Shown piece after piece: positions 24,742 through 32,482 of a stretch of DNA of 36,197 bases. The stretch is taken from assembly GCA_038316335.1 (NCBI GenBank), contig JBBQAM010000037.1, positions 1 through 36,197 on the forward strand, given 5' to 3'. The DNA is from JALHST01 sp038316335 (lineage in GTDB: Bacteria; Bacteroidota; Bacteroidia; Flavobacteriales; Flavobacteriaceae). Within the stretch, counting starts at the first letter, position 1. Every line of letters starts with the position of its first letter. A program made the position numbers and the translations under genes. A model generated the notes under the pieces. It was given only the letters and a program-made list of their open reading frames with translations, searched no databases and was not told the DNA's origin.

Positions 24742-25707
24742 CTAGCTGTTTCTGTTCAATAACGGTAAGACTAGAAAGGATATTGCACCAAAAACCAATA
24801 TCATAAAGGTTTGTGAAATCCACATGATCCATCCAAAGGCGTTTCCGGAAACAATGCCAATCCCAAATATCTCGAGCGATTTACTTACGGCGGCAGGATA
24901 GGCGATAAAGCCACCGTTGGTAGTGGTCATGGCAAAAGAACCACCTACAAAAGCCACTAAAAGCGCACTGAAAGAGAGGCCTGCCGTTTCAGGAACCGTA
25001 AATTTGATAACCCAAAACATAGCAATGTACGCCGCCCAAATAAAAAGCGTATGAAGTATAAAAGCCCATTTATGCTTCATTTTAAAAATGCTTAACACGC
25101 CTTCCAACAGGCTTTTGAGAAACCCCTTAAGTTTTATGATAAACGGTAATCTTGAATTTTTAATCAATCGAATCAGTACAAAAAGGCCTATGACCCCGAC
25201 AAGTAATATGACCATACCACTAAAAAACCCGATACCACTTTCCTTGATAAATTCTAGAATAAGATTGGTTTGAAGCAACAACGCTACAATGACGATGAGC
25301 AAGAGCATGATAACGTCGACAATTCGTTCGGTAACAATAGTGCCGAAACCCTTTTCAAAAGGGACGTTTTCATAGGTGGCCAAGGCGGTCGCCCGTAAAA
25401 ACTCACCGGATCGAGGTATCCCTAAATTGGTTAAATAGGCCGTTAGAATGATCAGGACGTTATTCGTCAATTTGGGTTTGTATCCCATGGGGGCGAGTAA
25501 ATAATTCCAGCGTATCGCCCTAGAAATATGACTTAAAATTCCGATTGTAATCGAAATTCCAATCCAAAAGGGATCGGCTTCCCGAATATATTTTAAAATT
25601 TCTTCGCGTTGCTCGGGCGTCGTCGAACTGTAAAGGTACCATACCAATAAAACACCCAGGGTGATAGGAAGTATGGTCTTTAGGAACTTTTTTAGCGTGT
25701 CACTCAA
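24742..25707 (-). CDS. Flippase-like integral membrane protein (LPG synthase TM / UPF0104)
   Basis: A 321-residue polytopic membrane protein with about eight hydrophobic helices. The family signature is visible in SRAIRWNYLLAPMG (about 62-75) and GIPRSGEFLRATALATYENVPFEKGFGTIVTERIVD, typical of the lysylphosphatidylglycerol synthase transmembrane domain family (also AglD-like). It lacks the cytoplasmic aminoacyl-transfer domain of MprF, so lipid lysinylation is not expected. Members are thought to move lipids or lipid-linked sugars, but substrate is unknown. It starts three bases after the panD stop, indicating an operon. Confidence 0.93.
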   Translation of the reverse strand: MSDTLKKFLKTILPITLGVLLVWYLYSSTTPEQREEILKYIREADPFWIGISITIGILSHISRAIRWNYLLAPMGYKPKLTNNVLIILTAYLTNLGIPRSGEFLRATALATYENVPFEKGFGTIVTERIVDVIMLLLIVIVALLLQTNLILEFIKESGIGFFSGMVILLVGVIGLFVLIRLIKNSRLPFIIKLKGFLKSLLEGVLSIFKMKHKWAFILHTLFIWAAYIAMFWVIKFTVPETAGLSFSALLVAFVGGSFAMTTTNGGFIAYPAAVSKSLEIFGIGIVSGNAFGWIMWISQTFMILVFGAISFLVLPLLNRNS

Positions 25708-25710
25708 AAT

Positions 25711-26061
25711 TTAATTCAAGAGATTGTTTTCTTCGTTCGGGAATACCAAGGCGGGATTGAAGGATTTTGCCTCTTCCAAGTCCATTCTGGCATATGCTAT
25801 GAGAATAAGGATGTCGCCAACCGCTACTTTTCTAGCAGCGGCACCATTCAAGGTAAGCTCTCCACTTCCCCGTGGGCCGGGAATAACATAGGTCTCAAGA
25901 CGTTCGCCATTATTATTATTGACGATTTGTACTTTTTCCCCTCTGATAATGTTGGCTGCATCCATCAAATCTTCGTCAATGGTTATACTACCTATATAAT
26001 TTAGATCGGCACCGGTAACTTTTACCCTATGGATCTTTGATTTTACAACTTCTATTTGCAT
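25711..26061 (-). CDS. panD: Aspartate 1-decarboxylase
   Basis: A 116-residue pyruvoyl enzyme that makes beta-alanine from aspartate for pantothenate. The self-cleavage site Gly24-Ser25 is intact in LNYIGSITIDEDLMDAA, which after processing supplies the pyruvoyl group. The YVIPGPRGSGELTLNGAAAR segment and the GDILILIAYA strand fit the family. It lies 13 bases after panC and three before the flippase-like gene in one leftward operon, so both branches of the pantothenate pathway end are cotranscribed. Confidence 0.97.
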   Translation of the reverse strand: MQIEVVKSKIHRVKVTGADLNYIGSITIDEDLMDAANIIRGEKVQIVNNNNGERLETYVIPGPRGSGELTLNGAAARKVAVGDILILIAYARMDLEEAKSFNPALVFPNEENNLLN

Positions 26062-26074
26062 GGTACAAAGGTAA

Positions 26075-26920
26075 TTAATTCAGGGCGATGTTGTCAATCA
26101 AGCGCACTACACCTGCATAAACGGCAACAAATGCCCTATATTTTTTATTTTTCTGTTTTCGTAGAATGGGTGTTAACGTTGCCTCATCGGTAATTTGGAA
26201 ATATTCTAACTTCATATCAAGCTGTTTGCTGAACTGATTTTTCACCCAATCGGTAACCTCATTAGCACTTTTTGTGCCAAATTTGTCTTTGGCAGCAAGG
26301 AGGGTTTTATAAATAAAAGCAGCTTCTTCTCGTAATTTTTGGGAAAGCCGGGTATTTCTTGAACTCATTGCGAGACCACTGGATTCACGTTCTATAGGAC
26401 AGCCTACGATTTCGACAGGTAGGGTACGTTTCTCTACCAGTTTCCTGACAATCTGCAATTGCTGAAAGTCTTTTTCCCCAAAATAGGCCCTATCAGGTTT
26501 TACTAGGCGTAACAACGCTTCCACAATAGTTCCGACACCATTAAAATGACCTTCCCTAAACGCACCTTCCATCACCTTTTCGAGTCCATCGAAATCATAT
26601 GAATTCGACTGAACATGATTGGCATAAATTTCCTCTATTGAAGGCGCGAAAATCAGGATATCTTTTGAAATATGCCCCAATAGCGCCTTGTCGGCTTGAA
26701 TTGTTTTAGGATATTTCTTTAGATCTTCGGCACTGTTGAACTGTGTCGGGTTGACAAAGATACTTACTACGACCAGGTCATTTTCCTCCAAGGCACGTCT
26801 GACCAAGGCCATATGGCCTTGATGTAAAGCACCCATCGTAGGAACCAGGCCCAATCCATTTCCCCTTGATCGTGAAGAAAGAACCGATATTAGATCTTTT
26901 CGGGTTTTTAGAAGCAACAT
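26075..26920 (-). CDS. panC: Pantothenate synthetase
   Basis: A 281-residue cytoplasmic ligase that joins pantoate and beta-alanine with ATP. The nucleotide-binding PTMGALHQGH (27-36, HIGH-type), FVNPTQF, YFGEKDFQQLQ (146-156) and AMSSRN (184-189, KMSKS-type) motifs are all present, and the length is normal. It is the first gene of the panC-panD-flippase-like operon. A TAAGTTTG -7 element lies 20 bases upstream on the same strand (26940-26947). It is divergent from the GT5 half-protein gene. Confidence 0.97.
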   Translation of the reverse strand: MLLLKTRKDLISVLSSRSRGNGLGLVPTMGALHQGHMALVRRALEENDLVVVSIFVNPTQFNSAEDLKKYPKTIQADKALLGHISKDILIFAPSIEEIYANHVQSNSYDFDGLEKVMEGAFREGHFNGVGTIVEALLRLVKPDRAYFGEKDFQQLQIVRKLVEKRTLPVEIVGCPIERESSGLAMSSRNTRLSQKLREEAAFIYKTLLAAKDKFGTKSANEVTDWVKNQFSKQLDMKLEYFQITDEATLTPILRKQKNKKYRAFVAVYAGVVRLIDNIALN

Positions 26921-26939
26921 TCCTTTCTTTTAAGGCGAG

Positions 26940-26947
26940 CAAACTTA
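26940..26947 (-). promoter_or_regulatory. -7 element of the panCD operon
   Basis: On the minus strand this reads TAAGTTTG, matching TAnnTTTG, 19 bases ahead of the panC ATG. It lies 31 bases from the oppositely directed element at 26979-26986, so the 102-base gap holds a compact divergent promoter pair. Confidence 0.5.
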
Positions 26948-26978
26948 CTATAATTACGGCTAATCTGCATAATTTTTG

Positions 26979-26986
26979 TAATTTTG
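26979..26986 (+). promoter_or_regulatory. -7 element of the GT5/DUF4270 operon
   Basis: TAATTTTG matches TAnnTTTG, 36 bases ahead of the ATG at 27023. Between them an ATG at 26992 opens a four-codon frame (M-L-A-Q-stop), which may be chance or a tiny leader. Confidence 0.45.
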
Positions 26987-27022
26987 CACCCATGCTAGCG
27001 CAATAAATAAAATAAAGCTTTT

Positions 27023-27832
27023 ATGAAAGGCAAAAAGATATTGTTTGTATCTTCAGAATTAGTACCCTACTTACCAGAGAACGAAGTTTCCTTAATGTCT
27101 TACGAAACACCCCGGATGGTCAACAGCAATGGCGGCCAAATCAGGATTTTTATGCCCAGGTATGGGAACATCAATGAGCGCAGGCATCAATTACACGAAG
27201 TTATACGGCTTTCAGGGATGAATCTTGTAATCAACGATGTCGACATGCCGTTGATCATTAAAGTGGCCTCGATTCCAAGGGAACGCATACAGGTTTATTT
27301 TATCGATAACGACGAATATTTTAAAAGAAAGGCCACGTTTACTGATGTGAACGGCAATCTTTTCCCAGATAATGACCAAAGGGCAATTTTTTTCGCGAAA
27401 GGGGTCGTCGAAACCGTAAAGAAGCTTAATTGGGCGCCCGATATTATTCATGTGCATGGTTGGTTGGCATCCTTATTGCCTTTATACCTTAGAAAGTATT
27501 ACACCGATGAACCCCTTTTTGCTGATAGTAAAATTGTTACTTCGGTATACAGAAAATCCTTTGAAGGGGAATTAGATCAGGATTTGATCAAGAAAATCTC
27601 TTTCGATGGAATCTCCCAAGATGAAGTAAAACTACTCGCCCAGCCCAACTATAATAATTTGTTAAAAGTTGCCGTAGATTTTTCAGATGCTATTATTTTA
27701 GCCGCGGAAGACATTTCCCAAGATTTACAAGAGCACATTTCCAACCTTGAAAAACCTGTGTTGCCATATGTTTCTATCCAAGAATTTGAAGAGGCTTATG
27801 CAAATTTTTATAACACTCAAGTTTTAAAATAA
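27023..27832 (+). CDS. Glycogen/starch synthase N-terminal half only (GT5-like)
   Basis: A 269-residue protein that matches only the N-terminal Rossmann half of GT5 glycogen synthases: KKILFVSSELVPY at 4-16, then RIFMPRYGNINERRHQLHEV, YFIDNDEYFKR and DIIHVHGWLASLLPLYLR. A normal GlgA is about 470-480 residues with a second GT-B domain, which is missing here, and the Lys-x-Gly-Gly sugar-nucleotide loop after the first strand is replaced by LPENEVSLMSYETPRM. Catalysis is therefore unlikely. In Flavobacteriaceae this truncated form beside panC is the regular state, so it is not a recent break. It starts an operon with the DUF4270 gene, five bases away. Confidence 0.92.
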   Translation: MKGKKILFVSSELVPYLPENEVSLMSYETPRMVNSNGGQIRIFMPRYGNINERRHQLHEVIRLSGMNLVINDVDMPLIIKVASIPRERIQVYFIDNDEYFKRKATFTDVNGNLFPDNDQRAIFFAKGVVETVKKLNWAPDIIHVHGWLASLLPLYLRKYYTDEPLFADSKIVTSVYRKSFEGELDQDLIKKISFDGISQDEVKLLAQPNYNNLLKVAVDFSDAIILAAEDISQDLQEHISNLEKPVLPYVSIQEFEEAYANFYNTQVLK

Positions 27833-27837
27833 GCTAC

Positions 27838-29709
27838 ATGACCTTTTTGAAAAGATTCAAGTTTGCCGCGTTGGCGGCAATTTTATTGGTTGCCTTTTTA
27901 TTTTCCTGTTCAAAGGATCTGACAACAATTGGCTCCGGAGTGATAGGGGGTGAACCTTTTTCTACAGGAAAGGCTACCTATGATGTTTTTGCCTATAATA
28001 AAAAGATGGAAGCGGTACGCACCAATAAATTGCCGGTGTATCAATTGGGAATCTATTCAGATCCGATTTATGGCAAGACTGATGCAAGTATCACCTCTCA
28101 ATTACAATTATCAACACCAAATCCGACTTTTGGATCCTTTTCCAAATCAGTGGAAGACAATGCAGATAATGATGGTAGCGTAACTACCATTCGAGAAAAT
28201 GAAAAAATAGATTCGGTGTATCTGTATATTCCTTTTTTAATTGCCGATGCAAGTCTACGGGATGCGGACTCTGATGGAGTCGATGACGAATTTGATATAG
28301 ATCCGGCAGATCCTAATAGTGACACCGATGGGGACGGGGTCAGCGATGTACGCGAAACCGCCAATGGAACAGACCCATTGAATCCGGATACAGATGGCGA
28401 TGGCATCCTTGATGGTGAAGATACCGCAACCTTGCAGAATATTTTTGCCAAAAGGTTCGACCTTGATAGCATTTATGGAATTACGAAAGAAGCGTATGCC
28501 GATACCCCTTTTAAACTTAAGGTCGAACGGTCTACTTATTTTCTTAGGGACTTGGACCCGAACACCAACTTTGAAGAAGCCCAAGCGTATTATTCAAGTC
28601 AACAGTTTTCGCCGACATTCGTTTCGGATGTACTATATGATGGTGAAGTCACGATCAATGATAAGGAAATATTGTTTTTTAAGGAGGACGACCCTGAAAC
28701 GACCGATGTTGATGAATCCCTACAGGTAAATACGCGTTTAGGTCCTGGAATGCGAATCGCTTTAGACACCGCTTTTTTTCAACAGAATATTTTGGATAAG
28801 GAAGGAAGTCTTGAGCTGCTGAGTCAGGCGAATTTCAGTGATTTTTTAAGGGGAGTTCACCTTTCGGCATCGTCTATTAATAAAGACATTATGATATTGT
28901 TTGACCTAAGAAGGGCCAATATCACGCTTAGCTATTCTTATGACCACGTTAACACAAATAGCACCCTTTCCGATGCTTCTGACGATACTATTGAGCGTAA
29001 ACAGAGCACTTATATTTTGAATTTCCTGCAGTCCCAAAGTACTGGTTTCATTACCGGAAATGCGATCAATACCTATACGAATGATGCTTTTCCAGCAGGC
29101 ATTGCCGATAATTTAGATACGAATACGAACGCTGAAAAATTGTATTTAAAAGGGGATTCAGGCGCATATAGCGAACTTAGATTATTCGATGAAAACGGGG
29201 GTGCCGAAATTATTAATCAGATCAAGGCAGAGAATTGGGTCATAAATGAGGCCAACCTTGTATTCTATATAGATAGACAAACACTGGATGCAGCCAATAG
29301 TGTCTATGAACCTATTCGACTTTATGTTTATAATGCCGATACCAACGAATATCTTTTTGATGTATTATCTGACCCAGAGGGCGCTACCTCTTTGGCATCC
29401 TATCCGCAATATGATGGTATTCTTGAAAAATCAGGCGGGAAAGGAATAAAATATACCGCAAGGATTACAAAATACATTAATAATATTATTTTAAGGGATG
29501 CTGCAAATGCAACTTTGGGGGTAATGTCTACCCCGGAAATTCGATATAATGGTGCTGCAAGCGCCATGTTGGCGAACAATATCGAACAGAGTATTCCGAT
29601 CGCGTCAAATATTACCCCTTTGGGAACGATACTTTTTGGCAGTAATGTTAGTGCTGCCGATCTTGATAAGAAATTAAAGCTTGAAATATTCTATACCAAA
29701 TCCAATTAA
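27838..29709 (+). CDS. DUF4270 lipoprotein with inserted TSP3-type calcium repeats
   Basis: A 623-residue predicted lipoprotein (Cys24 after AFLFS). The opening (CSKDLTTIGSGVIGGEPF, then VYQLGIYSDPIYGKTDASITSQLQL) and later blocks fit DUF4270. Between residues 141 and 195 lie Asp-rich repeats of the thrombospondin type 3 pattern (DADSDGVDDEFD, DTDGDGVSD, DTDGDGILDGED), which bind calcium; they split the first part of DUF4270. Such proteins are large outer-membrane-associated lipoproteins in this group. The gene starts five bases after the GT5 half-protein gene and is followed by glmS after 183 bases. Its function is unknown. Confidence 0.92.
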   Translation: MTFLKRFKFAALAAILLVAFLFSCSKDLTTIGSGVIGGEPFSTGKATYDVFAYNKKMEAVRTNKLPVYQLGIYSDPIYGKTDASITSQLQLSTPNPTFGSFSKSVEDNADNDGSVTTIRENEKIDSVYLYIPFLIADASLRDADSDGVDDEFDIDPADPNSDTDGDGVSDVRETANGTDPLNPDTDGDGILDGEDTATLQNIFAKRFDLDSIYGITKEAYADTPFKLKVERSTYFLRDLDPNTNFEEAQAYYSSQQFSPTFVSDVLYDGEVTINDKEILFFKEDDPETTDVDESLQVNTRLGPGMRIALDTAFFQQNILDKEGSLELLSQANFSDFLRGVHLSASSINKDIMILFDLRRANITLSYSYDHVNTNSTLSDASDDTIERKQSTYILNFLQSQSTGFITGNAINTYTNDAFPAGIADNLDTNTNAEKLYLKGDSGAYSELRLFDENGGAEIINQIKAENWVINEANLVFYIDRQTLDAANSVYEPIRLYVYNADTNEYLFDVLSDPEGATSLASYPQYDGILEKSGGKGIKYTARITKYINNIILRDAANATLGVMSTPEIRYNGAASAMLANNIEQSIPIASNITPLGTILFGSNVSAADLDKKLKLEIFYTKSN

Positions 29710-29844
29710 AAACGTGGGTACCCATACCCGCCCTTTCCCCTGCGAATTTTAAGCAATCTATACTTCAATTATGAACGGATAATACCGATCATAGAAATTC
29801 TGCGTTTTATGTCTAAGATTTCGATAGAAAGGATCGCCATCGCT

Positions 29845-29852
29845 TAAATTTG
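29845..29852 (+). promoter_or_regulatory. -7 element of glmS
   Basis: TAAATTTG matches TAnnTTTG, 40 bases ahead of the glmS ATG. An upstream TTTCG at 29819-29823 sits about where a -33 element would be, but the match is partial. No glmS ribozyme-like sequence is evident in the leader. Confidence 0.45.
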
Positions 29853-29892
29853 CAAATAGTTTTTAAGTTCATCAGTATAAAAATCAAATAAT

Positions 29893-31740
29893 ATGTGCGG
29901 AATAGTAGGGTATATTGGCTTTCGCGATGCTTATCCAATAATTATGAAGGGATTACAGCGCTTGGAGTACCGTGGGTATGACAGTGCCGGGATTGCACTT
30001 TATGACGGGCAGCAGATCAATCTTTCCAAGACCAAAGGGAAAGTCGAGGATTTAAAGAAAAAATCACAGGAAACGATCTCATTAGCGGGGCAACTCGGAA
30101 TTGGGCATACACGATGGGCCACCCATGGAGTGCCTAACGACGTTAATTCACATCCTCATTACTCCAATTCCGGGGATTTGGTAATCATTCATAACGGAAT
30201 CATTGAAAATTACGAATCGATAAAAAAGGAGCTCACCAAAAGGGGGTATACTTTCGAGTCTGATACGGATACTGAAGTTTTGGTCAACCTGATCGAAGAG
30301 GTCAAGAATACCGAAGACGTAAAATTGGGACAAGCAGTGCAAATTGCTTTAAACCAGGTCGTCGGCGCATATGCAATTGCCGTTTTTGACAAGAAAAAGC
30401 CCGATGAAATCGTGGTAGCGAAACTAGGTAGTCCATTGGCCATCGGCATTGGGGAAAAGGAGTTTTTTATAGCTTCGGATGCTTCGCCATTTATCGAGTT
30501 CACCAACAATGCGGTTTATTTGGAAGATGAGGAAATGGCCATTATCAGGTTGGGAAAGGAAATAAAATTGCGAAAAATTAAAGATGATGCCATCGCCTAT
30601 CCCAATATTCTAGAATTAAAGATGAATCTTGAGGAGATTGAAAAGGGGGGATATGATCATTTTATGTTAAAAGAGATCTATGAGCAGCCAAGGGCAATTT
30701 TAGATACCTATCGAGGACGATTATTAGCGGATCAAGGAATTATCAGAATGGCGGGTATCGACCAGAATTTGGAAAAATTCCTGAATGCAAATCGAATTAT
30801 TATCGTAGCCTGTGGTACTTCCTGGCATGCCGGGCTTGTAGCCGAGTATATCTTCGAGGATTTGGCACGAATACCGGTTGAAGTCGAATATGCTTCCGAG
30901 TTTCGTTATCGAAATCCGGTAATTACCGACAAAGATGTATTGATTGCCATCTCACAATCGGGTGAAACTGCAGATACCTTGGCAGCCATTAAGCTGGCCA
31001 AGGAAAAAGGAGCATTTGTTTTTGGAGTCTGTAATGTAGTGGGGTCCTCAATTGCCAGGGAAACCGATGCTGGTGCCTATACGCATGCAGGACCTGAAAT
31101 AGGAGTCGCCTCTACGAAGGCCTTTACAACGCAGATAACTATTTTGACCTTGATCGCCTTAAAACTGGCCAAAGAGAAAGGGGTATTTTCCGATTCGAAA
31201 TTCCATGAATATTTAACCGAGCTTGAAACGATTCCCTCTAAAGTGGAGAAGGCGTTATTGACCAATCCGCTTGTCGAAATTGTTGCCAATGCATATAAGG
31301 ATTCTACAAATTGCCTGTATTTAGGCCGCGGCTACAACTTTCCTGTAGCCCTTGAGGGTGCTCTTAAATTAAAGGAAATTAGTTATATACATGCCGAAGG
31401 CTATCCTGCTGCCGAAATGAAACATGGCCCGATCGCCTTGATTGATGAACATATGCCCGTTATCGTTATCGCTACCAACAAAGGACATTACGAAAAGGTT
31501 GTGAGTAACATACAAGAGATCAAGTCAAGGAAGGGCAAGATTATCGCCATCGTAACCGAAGGAGACGAACAAGTTAGGGAATTGGCCGATTACGTCATAG
31601 AAATTCCGGATACCATCGAAAGTCTAACCCCTTTATTGACCACCATTCCGCTGCAATTATTGTCATATCATATTGCCGTTATGCGTGGGTGCAACGTGGA
31701 TCAACCTAGAAATTTAGCTAAATCGGTAACTGTGGAATGA
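29893..31740 (+). CDS. glmS: Glutamine--fructose-6-phosphate aminotransferase (isomerizing)
   Basis: A 615-residue cytoplasmic enzyme making glucosamine-6-phosphate, the entry to peptidoglycan and lipid A precursors. The N-terminal glutaminase has its catalytic Cys2 (MCGIVGYIG) and GHTRWATHG at 71-79. Two SIS sugar-isomerase domains follow (about 295-430 and 465-605), with CGTSWHAG, SQSGETADTLAA and EGALKLKEISYIHAEGY. The C-terminus ends LAKSVTVE as in the family. The length is normal. Confidence 0.97.
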   Translation: MCGIVGYIGFRDAYPIIMKGLQRLEYRGYDSAGIALYDGQQINLSKTKGKVEDLKKKSQETISLAGQLGIGHTRWATHGVPNDVNSHPHYSNSGDLVIIHNGIIENYESIKKELTKRGYTFESDTDTEVLVNLIEEVKNTEDVKLGQAVQIALNQVVGAYAIAVFDKKKPDEIVVAKLGSPLAIGIGEKEFFIASDASPFIEFTNNAVYLEDEEMAIIRLGKEIKLRKIKDDAIAYPNILELKMNLEEIEKGGYDHFMLKEIYEQPRAILDTYRGRLLADQGIIRMAGIDQNLEKFLNANRIIIVACGTSWHAGLVAEYIFEDLARIPVEVEYASEFRYRNPVITDKDVLIAISQSGETADTLAAIKLAKEKGAFVFGVCNVVGSSIARETDAGAYTHAGPEIGVASTKAFTTQITILTLIALKLAKEKGVFSDSKFHEYLTELETIPSKVEKALLTNPLVEIVANAYKDSTNCLYLGRGYNFPVALEGALKLKEISYIHAEGYPAAEMKHGPIALIDEHMPVIVIATNKGHYEKVVSNIQEIKSRKGKIIAIVTEGDEQVRELADYVIEIPDTIESLTPLLTTIPLQLLSYHIAVMRGCNVDQPRNLAKSVTVE

Positions 31741-31831
31741 GTATGATAGGGGGTATTTAATCACCCATCTATTAGTTGAAGTAGAAGTAATTTCTCCAAA
31801 ATTTTGGGTACTACCACTATCCTCTTCATAG

Positions 31832-32053
31832 ATTGAAAAATATAATTTCATTAAGGAAAAAAGAAGTCAAGGATTCTACTATCAGCAAATTAGTGATATG
31901 ATGAATGAATCTCATTTCAAGCCTCAAAGAACTCTGAAATTTACCTCTCAACAAGTCTGGGGATTAAAATTTAAGATGGAAACACTATTAAAAAGATTAG
32001 ATAAAATAAATAGACCTAAGATTGTTTTAATTGGTTTGACAAGTGAGGTCTGA
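31832..32053 (+). pseudogene. Possible remnant of a resolvase-like or HTH DNA-binding protein
   Basis: A frame open from just after a TAG at 31829-31831 to TGA at 32051-32053 encodes about 73 residues without an upstream ATG; the first ATG is at 31898. The translation includes EKRSQGFYYQQISDMMNE and FTSQQVWGLKFKMETLLKR, which recalls the helix-turn-helix part of serine recombinases (G-x-x-Y-x-x-I, L-N, then F-T-x-x-x-V). The catalytic domain is absent, so it looks like a 3' fragment; a short intact gene from 31898 is the alternative. Identification is by pattern only. Confidence 0.35.
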
Positions 32054-32095
32054 AGATTTGATATTTATACAATTTTAGGTCTATATATTTATATG

Positions 32096-32103
32096 TAAAT
32101 TTG
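32096..32103 (+). promoter_or_regulatory. -7 element just ahead of a micropeptide frame
   Basis: TAAATTTG matches TAnnTTTG and ends four bases ahead of the ATG at 32108, as in glyS (15616-15623). The implied transcript would be near-leaderless. No -33 match at normal spacing is evident. Confidence 0.35.
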
Positions 32104-32107
32104 TAAA

Positions 32108-32233
32108 ATGGAAAATATTTTTAGTAATTATGGAATAGAAATTGTTGTAGGTATGATAATTTCTGTTTTGGCGGTTCTTTTTAGTAGAATCATATATTTT
32201 GGTTATATAAAAAAGAATCACAAGGACTCATAA
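32108..32233 (+). CDS. 41-residue membrane micropeptide
   Basis: An ATG-to-TAA frame of 42 codons. The product has a polar start, one hydrophobic helix (about residues 10-31, IEIVVGMIISVLAVLF) and a basic tail (YIKKNHKDS), as in single-span small membrane proteins or toxin-like peptides. It has a -7 box directly upstream and a strong terminator 80 bases downstream, so the stretch could be a complete small transcription unit. It lies in an AT-rich gap that may be foreign DNA. No family is recognised. Confidence 0.45.
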   Translation: MENIFSNYGIEIVVGMIISVLAVLFSRIIYFGYIKKNHKDS

Positions 32234-32312
32234 ACCATTATAAACATCAACCCACAGATTTGTCATTAGTGATTACGGTAGAATAAACAAAAATTACATC
32301 AAAAGTGAAAAT

Positions 32313-32341
32313 AAGCCATGAGGTAGTCCTCATGGTTTTTT
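32313..32341 (+). terminator. Strong intrinsic terminator upstream of the TBDR/SGNH operon
   Basis: CCATGAGG at 32316-32323 pairs perfectly with CCTCATGG at 32328-32335 across a TAGT tetraloop, with extra G-U and A-T pairs outside, and six T residues follow. It ends transcription coming from glmS or from the micropeptide frame before the TBDR promoter region. Confidence 0.9.
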
Positions 32342-32348
32342 CATTGGT

Positions 32349-32410
32349 ATTATGCATATTATAATTTTATAACCCTATTATTGACGATACTTATATTATG
32401 CACGCATAAT
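32349..32410. promoter_or_regulatory. Pair of ATTATGCA palindromes, possible operator
   Basis: ATTATGC at 32395-32401 and GCATAAT at 32404-32410 form a 7-base inverted repeat around two bases. A related ATTATGCATATTAT occurs at 32349-32362, and the two copies of ATTATGCA start 46 bases apart. They lie between the terminator and the TBDR gene at 32483, where a regulator would bind. The regulator is not known. Confidence 0.4.
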
Positions 32411-32482
32411 TTTTCTAAATTATGAATTTCTGTTTGAAAAATTCTGTATATTCGACAGGAAACTAATTAACTTACTATTAAC

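Larger units (their letters stand above)
31741..32482. other. AT-rich 742-base gap between glmS and a TBDR gene
   Basis: The stretch is visibly richer in A and T than the flanking genes. It holds an open frame that looks like the end of a DNA-binding or recombinase protein (31832-32053), a 41-codon membrane micropeptide frame (32108-32233) with a -7 box, a strong hairpin terminator (32313-32341), and two ATTATGCA-type palindromes (32349-32410). Composition and contents suggest insertion of foreign DNA. Confidence 0.55.

Noticed and set aside
24742..25707. MprF lysyl-phosphatidylglycerol synthase
   Set aside because: Only the transmembrane half of the family is present; the aminoacyl-transfer domain is missing.
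27023..27832. A complete glycogen synthase broken by a frameshift
   Set aside because: The sequence after the stop runs straight into the DUF4270 gene, with no trace of a second GT-B domain in any frame seen.
29710..29892. glmS ribozyme or riboswitch in the glmS leader
   Set aside because: No conserved core was seen, the leader after the likely promoter is only about 40 bases, and this element is typical of Firmicutes.
31742..31775. Terminator for glmS (GGGT/ACCC hairpin)
   Set aside because: The stem is four pairs and no T-run follows.
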